64,000 nucleotides of DNA, from positions 62,001 through 126,000 of the forward strand of contig JBFMBK010000003.1 of the NCBI GenBank assembly GCA_040755295.1, read 5' to 3'. This document shows positions 9,027-16,653 of this stretch, in pieces. The notes under the pieces are model-generated. The model was not told the DNA's origin and ran no database searches. It was given only the letters and a program-made list of their open reading frames with translations. The first letter of the stretch is position 1; each line of letters begins with the position of its first letter. This stretch comes from Bacillota bacterium. Its GTDB lineage: Bacteria > Bacillota > Desulfotomaculia > Desulfotomaculales > Ammonificaceae. Position numbers and translations under genes: made by a program.

Positions 9027-10220
9027 ATGCGGGATGGCTGCGAAATCCTGATAATAGGCGGAGGCATAGTAGGGCTTTCCATCGCCGGAGAATTACTCCG
9101 GCGGGGGGCGGAAGAGGTATTGCTCATCGAGAAGGAAGATGCTCCGGGAAAGCACGCCAGCGGCAGGAACAGCGGGGTGCTGCACGCCGGTGTTTATTAC
9201 GCGCCTGAAACCTTTAAGGCGAGGTTTTGCGTGGAAGGAAACCGTTTTCTAAAAGAGTATTGCCGGGAGAGGGATTTGCCTTTAATGGAAACGGGGAAGG
9301 TTATTGTGGCCGGAAACGAGGCGGAAATAGGTGTTTTGCATGAACTGGAAAGAAGAGCGCGGGCCAACGGCATAAATGTGAGGATGATAAATGCGGCGGA
9401 ACTCAAGGAAATCGAACCTCACGCGTTTACCTGCGAATGGGCGTTGTATTCTCCCGACACAGCTGTGGTAGACCCCAAGAAGATACTTGAGTCGCTTGAG
9501 TACGAGATAGTATCTTCGGGGAAGGCGGCGATTTCGTACAATACGGCGTTCCGCGGTTTATTAAAAGACGGGAGCGTCCTTTCGAGTAAGGGGAGTATTG
9601 AGTTCAAGAAGATTATCAACGCTGCGGGAGCCTACAGCGACACGGTGGCGCACGCCTTCGGCCTGGGCCGCGGGTACCGCATCCTTCCTTTTAAGGGCAC
9701 CTATAGAAAACTTCACCCGGAAGCCGGGCATCTCGTAAAGGGAAGTATTTACCCGGTTCCCGATCTGAGAAATCCCTTTTTAGGAGTACATTTCACCAGG
9801 GGGGTTTACGGCGAAGTCGGCATCGGCCCTACGGCCATACCTGCGCTGGGGCGGGAGAATTACGGTATTCTCCGGGGCATGGACCTGGAATCCTTCAATA
9901 TACTGTATCGCGATGCCGTTCTTTTCTTAACTAATCCTTCCTTTCGCTCCGCGGCGCTCGCGGAAGTCCGAAGGTATTGCGGGAACACATTTTACAGGGA
10001 AGCGAAAAGGCTTGTGCCGGAAGTAAAAGAAACGCAAATAATCGCGAGCGGCAAGGTAGGGATAAGACCCCAACTTGTTAACTGGGTAGAAAAAAAGTTG
10101 GTGATGGACTTCGTCGTCATCGGAGACGGGGATGCCGTCCATGTCTTGAACGCGATATCGCCCGCGTTTACCTGCTCAATGCCCTTTGCAAAATATGTGG
10201 TTGATAAACTGCTGTCGTAA
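9027..10220 (+). CDS. lhgO: FAD-dependent oxidoreductase, L-2-hydroxyglutarate oxidase-like
   Basis: About 397 residues of the DAO/LhgO family. The dinucleotide motif IIGGGIVGLSIAGELL is at the very N-terminus, followed by the family stretch GKHASGRNSGVLHAGVYY and a C-terminal VIGDGDAVHVLNAISPAFT. The ATG at 9027 is preferred because the FAD motif begins seven residues in; an in-frame ATG 23 codons earlier would add a basic, unconserved leader. The usual substrate is L-2-hydroxyglutarate, oxidised to 2-oxoglutarate, which would feed the glutamate synthesis encoded alongside. It is transcribed divergently from ANTAR1 and convergently with the glutamate synthase operon. Substrate specificity cannot be read from sequence. 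Confidence 0.85.
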   Translation: MRDGCEILIIGGGIVGLSIAGELLRRGAEEVLLIEKEDAPGKHASGRNSGVLHAGVYYAPETFKARFCVEGNRFLKEYCRERDLPLMETGKVIVAGNEAEIGVLHELERRARANGINVRMINAAELKEIEPHAFTCEWALYSPDTAVVDPKKILESLEYEIVSSGKAAISYNTAFRGLLKDGSVLSSKGSIEFKKIINAAGAYSDTVAHAFGLGRGYRILPFKGTYRKLHPEAGHLVKGSIYPVPDLRNPFLGVHFTRGVYGEVGIGPTAIPALGRENYGILRGMDLESFNILYRDAVLFLTNPSFRSAALAEVRRYCGNTFYREAKRLVPEVKETQIIASGKVGIRPQLVNWVEKKLVMDFVVIGDGDAVHVLNAISPAFTCSMPFAKYVVDKLLS

Positions 10221-10268
10221 GTATTAAATGAATTGTGACTCGCGACTCGTAAATTTTTTAGTGTTATG

Positions 10269-12599
10269 CTATTCCAAAGGTTCGTTTTCCACAAGGTTCC
10301 AAACGCCGCAGGGACACGCTCCCGCACAAAAACCACACCCGATGCATCTATCGGGATCCGACACCATTTCAAAACCGCCGTCGCTCTTTTCATTCCGGGA
10401 GATGGCCGCCTGCGGGCAGACGTTGACACAAATTCCGCAGTCCCGGCATGTTCCGCAGGAAGAGCACTGTGCGGCACACTGTTCAATATCGTTAAAGCTC
10501 AATATCCGGGGGTCGAAGTACTCCAGTTTAACCCGGGAGTAGTCTACCCTCTGCTGCGTGGTTCCCTCGGCCACCTTCCCCGTTGCGCTGTCACTAATCG
10601 CACGGGCCGCCTTCCGGCCGGCGCCGATGGCATCGGTTATCAGCCCCAGTCTTACGCTGTCACCGACGGCAAAGACCTGAGGATCAGTGGACTGATATAT
10701 TTCATTCACCTTAATATAGCCGCGCTCCACGGACACGGTTTCCGGCAGAAAGTCAAGGTCCGGCAGGTCGCCGATGGAAATTATGACCGTATCCGCCGGG
10801 ATTACTTCACCGGTCGTCAACTCAAGGCCTTCTTCCGTAACCGCCTTGCTGAAGCACGGCCAGCGGAATTTAGCTCCCGCGGCCTCGGCGGCTTTTCGCT
10901 CTTTTCCGAAAGAAAGAGGCTGCTGAACGTCAATCAGGGTTACAGATTCGGCTCCTAGTCGGTAAGCCTCCGTAGCGGCGTCGCAGCCTACGTTTCCGGC
11001 GCCGATAATGACGACACGTTTGCCCACTTTCGCCGTATCTTGCTTGCTTTCCTGAAGGAAGTCAAGAGCGGGGATAAGCCGCTCCTTACCAGGTATGGGT
11101 ATTATACGCGGTTTGTGGGTTCCAACCGCGACCACGATATAATCATAATCCACCTTCAACCGCTCAAAATCATCGCGGTTCAAACGCTGCCGGAAATATA
11201 CATGGGGGATCATCTTTTCAATCCTTCCCACTTCGGCGCTTACCACCTCCGAGGGAATGCGCGAACCGGGGATATGGAAAGCTATTTTCCCTCCGAGAGA
11301 ATCCCGCAAGTCGTAGATGACCGCATCATGGCCCTCCCGGCGAAGCTGCCAGGCAACGCTGATACCCGCGGGGCCGCCGCCGATCACGGCGATACGCTTT
11401 CCGTCAAGCGGCGGGAGGTCGGGAAGTTTTGCGTTAATACTCGCCCTACCCAACTGACTGATATCGGGAGCAACCATATCCGCCGCGCGGCGGGTGCAGC
11501 CCTGCATACAAAGATTGGGACACAGGTAACCGCATACCGTCGCCGGAAAAGGCGTATATCTCAGCGCAAGGTCGACCGCTTCGTCGATACGGCCCTCGCG
11601 GATCAACCGCCACCGTTCGTGCACAGGAATACCGGTGGGGCAGCTGTCCTGGCAGGGAGCCGTGTACTTGCGGTTTTCCCATACGGGTATAAACCGGCGC
11701 AAGGCTCCGGTGACGATGACAGGAACCTGATTGCGGTCGCCACTTAAGAGATCGCCGAGAAGACCGCCCCGTCCTAATTCCGTGTCCCAGACCTCCTGGC
11801 GGAAGGCCTTCATAGAGCGCCTGGGCTTGCTGCGCTTTTCCTGTGGTGTGCGCGCCAGAAGCATCTGCCATTGTTCCGGGTCGGCGAGCTGTTCGAACAA
11901 TCCGGCAAAACCGATGGCTTCGAGATATTTCTTCAGGTTATCGGCGAGCCACAGCCAGTCCTCATCGGAGAGGGGCGACAATCTTGCGTCCATATGGCTG
12001 TAACCCTTATGAGGACCGCGGAAGTATATCTTTCCGCCAACCATCCCGACACAGGGACGGTACCCGAGGACGTTTTCCGGATTCTGCGCGTTATGACCGC
12101 ATATAACCGCGATACCACCCGCCATAAATTCAGCGAAGTAGTCTCCCGCCGACCCTAACACCCATAGTTCAGGCGGGTCGAAACGGGGGTTGTGCTTTGT
12201 CATGGTCATGCCGCGCGCGCCGATGTTGCCCGACACGTATATCTTTCCCTGGGCCATCGCGTTGGCGGTGCCGTTGGCGGCGTTTCCGTGGACGACAATT
12301 TCGGCGCCGGCGTTCAACCAGCCGACATCATCCGAAGCGGGCCCCATGATCTCGATGCGCGTGTTGGAGAAACCCATTGATCCCACACGTTGTCCGGGGG
12401 GCCCCTGAATTTTTACGTAAACCGGCTCCCGGCCGGCCTTCCAAAGCCGTCCGCCGATTCCGTGGTGGCCGTAAGCATGAACCTCCAGAAACCTGTGACC
12501 GTCGGCCACCGCTTTCTGAATCCTTTCCTCGAGGATTCGCGATTCCAGGCGGTAACCGTTTTCGATTCCCGAAATGCGGTGGAATTGTTCGTTATTCAT
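10269..12599 (-). CDS. Glutamate synthase: GXGXG domain fused to GltD-like NAD(P)H/FAD subunit with ferredoxin tail
   Basis: A 776-residue fusion. Residues about 1-250 form the GXGXG beta-helix that is normally the C-terminus of the large glutamate synthase subunit (repeats GNAANGTANAMAQGKIYVSG and GGIAVICGHNAQN). Next comes a GltD-like part: the cysteine-rich Fer4_20 region (CQDSCPTGIPVHERW ... CGYLCPNLCMQGCTRR), a first nucleotide-binding motif (IAVIGGGPAGISVAWQL) and a second (RVVIIGAGNVGCDAATEA). The C-terminus has two 4Fe-4S motifs (CGTCRDCGICVNVCP and CIGCGFCAGACPCG). It should pass reducing power to the FMN subunit encoded upstream. Third gene of the operon with the amidotransferase and FMN genes. 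Confidence 0.92.
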   Translation of the reverse strand: MNNEQFHRISGIENGYRLESRILEERIQKAVADGHRFLEVHAYGHHGIGGRLWKAGREPVYVKIQGPPGQRVGSMGFSNTRIEIMGPASDDVGWLNAGAEIVVHGNAANGTANAMAQGKIYVSGNIGARGMTMTKHNPRFDPPELWVLGSAGDYFAEFMAGGIAVICGHNAQNPENVLGYRPCVGMVGGKIYFRGPHKGYSHMDARLSPLSDEDWLWLADNLKKYLEAIGFAGLFEQLADPEQWQMLLARTPQEKRSKPRRSMKAFRQEVWDTELGRGGLLGDLLSGDRNQVPVIVTGALRRFIPVWENRKYTAPCQDSCPTGIPVHERWRLIREGRIDEAVDLALRYTPFPATVCGYLCPNLCMQGCTRRAADMVAPDISQLGRASINAKLPDLPPLDGKRIAVIGGGPAGISVAWQLRREGHDAVIYDLRDSLGGKIAFHIPGSRIPSEVVSAEVGRIEKMIPHVYFRQRLNRDDFERLKVDYDYIVVAVGTHKPRIIPIPGKERLIPALDFLQESKQDTAKVGKRVVIIGAGNVGCDAATEAYRLGAESVTLIDVQQPLSFGKERKAAEAAGAKFRWPCFSKAVTEEGLELTTGEVIPADTVIISIGDLPDLDFLPETVSVERGYIKVNEIYQSTDPQVFAVGDSVRLGLITDAIGAGRKAARAISDSATGKVAEGTTQQRVDYSRVKLEYFDPRILSFNDIEQCAAQCSSCGTCRDCGICVNVCPQAAISRNEKSDGGFEMVSDPDRCIGCGFCAGACPCGVWNLVENEPLE

Positions 12600-12616
12600 G
12601 GCAAGTCTCCTCGTTT

Positions 12617-12675
12617 TTAAGTCCTGAGTCCTCAGTCCTAGTCCTCAGTCCTTGGTCCTTGGTCACGAGTCCTGG
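12617..12675. repeat. Degenerate GTCCT/CAGTCCT simple repeat
   Basis: A run of short imperfect units (GTCCTGAGTCCTCAGTCC type, with TTGGTCC variants) in the gap between two genes of the glutamate synthase operon. Another simple stretch (ACTCGTAACACGTGACTCGC) follows at about 12777-12797. Origin unknown; similar but different simple stretches occur in other gaps. Confidence 0.7.
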
Positions 12676-12802
12676 ATTGCGGGTAACAAAGAGCTTTAAA
12701 CACAGACAGACGAAATATTATAATTTATTTCATTCGCAATTTTTGTTATTCCGTGGTTCTTAACCCGAAACACGAAACTCGTAACACGTGACTCGCGACT
12801 TT

Positions 12803-14467
12803 TTAAACTACATATTGTATTTGAAGCCGCTCCGCCGCGTTGTAATCGTTAATCGCCAGCGCGTCGGACATTCCGATGGGCAGGGAAGTGGACCGTCCAA
12901 GCGGGGCCACGATCTTCTTAAGCTCGGTATCGAAGCAGAGGAAAACGTCAACGACGCGTTCCGCCACTTTTTCGGGATCCAGGCGCCGGTAAAGGCGCGG
13001 GTCCTGCGAGGTGATGCCTTTCGGGCAGAGACCGATGTTGCAGATGTTGCAGCGGTCGGATTCGGAACCTACGCAACCTGCGGCCGACTGCATTATGTAT
13101 TTGCCGATCTGGACGCCGCTCGCACCCAGCATGATTAAGGCGGCCGCGTTGGCGGCAAGGTTGCCGTTTTTACCGACGCCGCCGGCGGCAAAGAGAGGAA
13201 TCTCGTTTTGCTGGCCAAGCTTTACCAGGTTGAGGTAGCAGTCGCGCAGGTTGCTCGCGATGGGATGACCCATGTGGTCCATGGATACGTTATAAGCCGC
13301 GCCTGTTCCTCCGTCTTCACCGTCTATCGCCAAACCTGCGGCGTAAGGGTTCCGAGTCAGGTTGTTAAGAACCGCCAGAGCGGTGGAGGTCCCGGATATC
13401 TTCGGATAGACCGGAACCCTGAACCCCCATGCCATGTACATGGACTGGATCATCTTGGCCACGGCTTCCTCAATGGAGTACTTGGTCTGATGAGTGGGCG
13501 GGCTCGGAAGGCTCACCCCTTGAGGAACGCCGCGAATGGCGGCGATCAGCTTGTTCACCTTGTACCACATCAAAAGGCCGCCGTCGCCGGGCTTGGCCCC
13601 CTGACCGTACTTGATTTCCACGGCGCAGGGGTCCTCCTTCATTTCCGGAAGGGCGTGGATTATTTCGTCCCAGCCAAAGTATCCGCTGGCGATTTGCAGG
13701 ATAACGTACTTTAAAAAGCGGGAACGCAGCAGCCGCGGCGGGCAGCCGCCCTCACCGGTGCAGATGCGGACCGGCATGCCGAGTTCCTCATTAAGGTAAG
13801 AGACTCCCATCTGCAACCCCTCCCATATGGTGGGGGACAGGGCGCCGAAGGACATCGAACCGATAATCAGCGGGTAAATCTCCCGCACGGGAGGGATCCA
13901 TCCTTCTTCGCGGAAGAGCTTCAGATTTTCTTCGGGAGGCAGAATCCTTCCCAAGAGAGTGCGTAGTTCGAACTCATGCCGGCCCGCGTCGAGAGCCGGA
14001 TCGGTCAGCATCGAAATGCGTACGAACTTAATACGGTCCAGTATGCCGCCCTGTATAGGGTCCGGCGAGTTTCTGCGGCCGCCGCGCCGGCGCGCCTGGC
14101 CGCCCGTATTGATGTGGAATTTAAGCTTATTCGCTTCGTCACTGCGCAGGGGAACAATACTGCCGTTCGGGCACACCAGGTTGCACATAGCGCATCCCAT
14201 GCAGGCATAAGCCGGATCGCTTTTTTGACGGATACCGTAGTAAATCTGGTAAAGGTTCGAATCCGGCGAAGCCTTGGTTAACCCCAACTCTCCCACAGAC
14301 GGTGTTTGGACAAGCCTTTTCCTGTGGACACCGAGTTCAATGGCCTGGACCGGGCATACGGACGTACAACGGCCGCACAGGGTGCACCTTTCCTTATCCC
14401 ACTTTATCTGCCAGAGAAGATCCTTTAAGCTTAATGTGTTTGGGGTAATGATTCCATTTGCGAACAT
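12803..14467 (-). CDS. gltB: Glutamate synthase FMN subunit with N-terminal ferredoxin domain
   Basis: 554 residues. The N-terminus binds two 4Fe-4S clusters: C28-L-L-C31 type motif (CTLCGRCTSVCP) and C89-C92-C95-C99 (CMGCAMCNLVCP). The FMN-dependent synthase domain follows, with GGCPPRLLRSRF, KYGQGAKPGDGGLL, AIDGEDGGTGAAYNVS and a C-terminal cysteine cluster (CVGSESDRCNICNIGLCPKG) for the additional cluster. It makes glutamate from 2-oxoglutarate and ammonia delivered by the amidotransferase. The ATG has AGGAGGTGAAGAT upstream. It overlaps the end of the amidotransferase gene by 37 bases, which indicates translational coupling. Confidence 0.94.
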   Translation of the reverse strand: MFANGIITPNTLSLKDLLWQIKWDKERCTLCGRCTSVCPVQAIELGVHRKRLVQTPSVGELGLTKASPDSNLYQIYYGIRQKSDPAYACMGCAMCNLVCPNGSIVPLRSDEANKLKFHINTGGQARRRGGRRNSPDPIQGGILDRIKFVRISMLTDPALDAGRHEFELRTLLGRILPPEENLKLFREEGWIPPVREIYPLIIGSMSFGALSPTIWEGLQMGVSYLNEELGMPVRICTGEGGCPPRLLRSRFLKYVILQIASGYFGWDEIIHALPEMKEDPCAVEIKYGQGAKPGDGGLLMWYKVNKLIAAIRGVPQGVSLPSPPTHQTKYSIEEAVAKMIQSMYMAWGFRVPVYPKISGTSTALAVLNNLTRNPYAAGLAIDGEDGGTGAAYNVSMDHMGHPIASNLRDCYLNLVKLGQQNEIPLFAAGGVGKNGNLAANAAALIMLGASGVQIGKYIMQSAAGCVGSESDRCNICNIGLCPKGITSQDPRLYRRLDPEKVAERVVDVFLCFDTELKKIVAPLGRSTSLPIGMSDALAINDYNAAERLQIQYVV

Positions 14468-15561
14468 ATCTTCACCTCCTGACGGTCGGGTCCTACGACG
14501 GCGGTGTCCAGATGCATGGGTTGAAAGTCAAGGCTTTTGTCCCGTTCGGGGATGGCGGATTCGAGGCCGCACACCTCAGAAGAGAAGGCGTACATGCCCG
14601 GCCTGCCGCCCACCACACCGGGACGCAGCTTTTTACGGTCCTGGACCATGAATAAGGTCTTATCCGGAAGGCATCCCATAACGCAGTTAGGACCGTCGAT
14701 GATCAACCGGCGGCATGCGTGCTTGAGCTGCTTTAGGAAGGCGCCGTCCGGATGGCCGGCCAGATCCTGGTCCTGAAGCGGGGTGATTATATGTTTGTAG
14801 AACTGGATCCCGAGACCCAATCGGTTAATCATAAAATGAAGTATATGCGTGAAGACCTCCGAGTCCGAATTGTAACCGATGTAACCGGAAAACCCCCGCG
14901 ACATCAAGAATTCCTTAATAGGAACGAACGCCGTGTTTTCGCCGTTCGTCATGGTTGCCACGCCTTGAATAAAGAAAGGATGACAGGCATAAAGATTGAT
15001 GGCGTAATTGGTATTTTGGCGTCCCTGGGCCAGAATGACACGCGCCCATAGTTCCTCACGGTCAAGACGGAGATAATCCGCGACACTCAGCGGGTTCCCG
15101 ATCTCTTTGATCATAATCACGTCCGGCCAGAAGCTGTAAACGATCATGTCTTCCTTCTCTTCGCCCATGTGGCGCAACTGAAGGCGAATTTGCAGCAGCC
15201 GGAAACGTATCTCGCTTTCAGGCAGCCCTTCCCAGTCGTCGGGATACTCGTAGGCTCGAATCAGGTAAATATCACGTTTGGGCACACCCGGCGGCGGATT
15301 TTTAGGCACCTTGATGGAACTGCGGTATTTTGCCGTGAACCCTATGCTCATCATGTAGTGGTCCAGGCGCCGCCATCCCTCGTTGGTGAATATGCCGGAA
15401 AGGATGGGCGCTCCCTTCATCTCCTCAAAAGGCCCTGCAAGATCGGTCAAAAACAGCCCTACTCCCGAGCCGTCATGTCCCTCCCGCATAACATCAAGAG
15501 CCCGTACGGCAACCATCGGTGACTGGGGTTGGTCGCTGGTCATGCAGAATAATCGGCACAT
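14431..15561 (-). CDS. Glutamate synthase glutamine amidotransferase subunit (class II)
   Basis: 376 residues beginning MCRLF, so Cys2 becomes the N-terminal nucleophile after methionine removal, as in class II amidotransferases. Later family features include GHDGSGVGLFLTDL and MTNGENTAFVPI, and a C-terminal RPGVVGGRPGMYAFSSEVCGLESA stretch shared with amidotransferase domains of glutamate synthase. It hydrolyses glutamine and passes ammonia to the FMN subunit. It is the first gene of the three-gene split glutamate synthase operon and is preceded by an ANTAR leader and an additional terminator. In enteric bacteria these domains are one polypeptide. Confidence 0.92.
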   Translation of the reverse strand: MCRLFCMTSDQPQSPMVAVRALDVMREGHDGSGVGLFLTDLAGPFEEMKGAPILSGIFTNEGWRRLDHYMMSIGFTAKYRSSIKVPKNPPPGVPKRDIYLIRAYEYPDDWEGLPESEIRFRLLQIRLQLRHMGEEKEDMIVYSFWPDVIMIKEIGNPLSVADYLRLDREELWARVILAQGRQNTNYAINLYACHPFFIQGVATMTNGENTAFVPIKEFLMSRGFSGYIGYNSDSEVFTHILHFMINRLGLGIQFYKHIITPLQDQDLAGHPDGAFLKQLKHACRRLIIDGPNCVMGCLPDKTLFMVQDRKKLRPGVVGGRPGMYAFSSEVCGLESAIPERDKSLDFQPMHLDTAVVGPDRQEVKICSQMESLPQTH

Positions 15562-15633
15562 CGCGTTTTCTCCTTCTCGTGGGACCGTGATATATATTCC
15601 GGTTAGGCCGGAGGATAACCGCTAATAAATTAG

Positions 15634-15768
15634 AAAAAATTCTCCTTACTGGGCTTTCCCGGTAAGGAGATAGAGGATGATAACACGCCTCTTTGGCAGA
15701 AAAAACGCCGATTTACCCATCATGCAGGCGCCTTTGCCTACCATACCGTCCGGTACAGCCTTTGTACC
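15634..15768 (-). promoter_or_regulatory. ANTAR dual-hairpin leader plus second terminator before glutamate synthase operon
   Basis: Minus strand: hairpin 1 GGTAC/GTACC (15752-15768) has loop AAAGGCT (A1, G4; seven bases, or pairs once more to a five-base loop). Hairpin 2 GTAGGC/GCCTGC (15724-15741) has loop AAAGGC. Its 3' arm overlaps terminator stem CGCC/GGCG (15706-15730) followed by six U. A second, stronger terminator follows at 15641-15670 (9 perfect pairs, U-run to 15634) with no matching ANTAR hairpin on its 5' arm. The leader starts right after the ANTAR2 stop codon. Confidence 0.85.
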
Positions 15769-15788
15769 TAAACCTTATTAAATAAAAA

Positions 15789-16379
15789 CTATTTCTTAAA
15801 CCTGCCGGTTACACTATGCGAAAGAATGATTGCGTCGGCAACCTCCCTCATCGGCAGGCGCTTATCCATGCTAAGCTTCTGAATCCGCCGGAAAGCTTCG
15901 CTCTCCGATATACTAAAGTTCTCCATTAGAAGTCCTTTTGCTTTCTCAATCGCCTTGCGGTTCTCCAGTGAGGTTTTGAGTTTCCATGCCTGTTGCTCTA
16001 AAGAAATGATCTCTCGGTAATTGGTTAGTGCAAATGCAGCCGATGGAATCAAGACCGTTTCGTCGAAAGGTTTCACAAGCAGGCCGAAAACGCGAGATTC
16101 TTTTGCCTTATAGAGCACATCTTCCCACAGCAGGGAACAGGTCAGGATCACCGGTGCCAGTTTGTCTTCGTGAATAATCGAAGAGATTTCAAGGCCGGTT
16201 ACCCCCGTTAAATGCGCTGATATAACGGCTAAATCGACCTGACGCATCCGGACGATGTTTAAAGCGGTTGACCCGTCCGCAGCTTCTCCAACAACCTGGT
16301 AGCCGAACGTCCCAAGCCATGTAACGATGTTTTTGCGCCATACAGCGTCCTCGTCGGCAACGAACACTCGCTCCTTCAC
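15789..16379 (-). CDS. ANTAR-domain response regulator 2
   Basis: About 196 residues: receiver-like domain followed by an ANTAR domain (NRKAIEKAKGLLMENFSI, then SEAFRRIQKLSMDKRLPMRE). The GTG is favoured over a TTG one codon earlier because of spacing from GGGGG. The acidic pocket (ADED, residues 8-11) and the conserved lysine (LLVKPFDE, Lys103) are kept, but the phosphoacceptor aspartate is Ser54 (LAVISAHLTG). This is the opposite defect to ANTAR1. It cannot be phosphorylated at the normal site, so it probably responds to a ligand or partner. It lies between an ANTAR leader of its own and the leader of the glutamate synthase operon, suggesting autoregulation. Confidence 0.93.
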   Translation of the reverse strand: MKERVFVADEDAVWRKNIVTWLGTFGYQVVGEAADGSTALNIVRMRQVDLAVISAHLTGVTGLEISSIIHEDKLAPVILTCSLLWEDVLYKAKESRVFGLLVKPFDETVLIPSAAFALTNYREIISLEQQAWKLKTSLENRKAIEKAKGLLMENFSISESEAFRRIQKLSMDKRLPMREVADAIILSHSVTGRFKK

Positions 16380-16400
16380 CAAGACAGCCCCCTGATGAAC

Positions 16401-16468
16401 AAAAAACGCCCAGCAGTAATACTGCTCAGGGCGCCTTTGCCACTAACACAGGATACACCATCGTATCC
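16401..16468 (-). promoter_or_regulatory. ANTAR dual-hairpin leader of the ANTAR2 gene
   Basis: Minus strand: hairpin 1 GGATAC/GTATCC (16451-16468) closes loop GATGGT, which keeps G4 but has G instead of A at position 1. Hairpin 2 GGC/GCC (16430-16441) closes AAAGGC (A1, G4). The terminator CGCCC...GGGCG (16407-16433) shares the hairpin 2 arm and is followed by six U. The regulator gene starts 22 bases further on. Confidence 0.85.
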
Positions 16469-16653
16469 CTTATTTTCAGTTGTGGAACAACTCAGACCTT
16501 ATGTTTCCAACGGCAGCCTTATTTTCCGGCAAGCGAGGAGACCGTCCTTGGTTCTCTTCGTCCTGAAAGGCATTCAGGCTACCGTGTATTATATTATACT
16601 CTACCTGTGTCGAAAATCAATAACCTGACTAAGAAAATACAAAACATACGTTT

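Noticed and set aside
10266-10958. Plus-strand 230-codon frame
   Set aside because: Antisense to the conserved glutamate synthase fusion; no ribosome site or family features.
12377-12763. Plus-strand 128-codon frame
   Set aside because: Antisense to the start of the GXGXG subunit and running into simple repeats.
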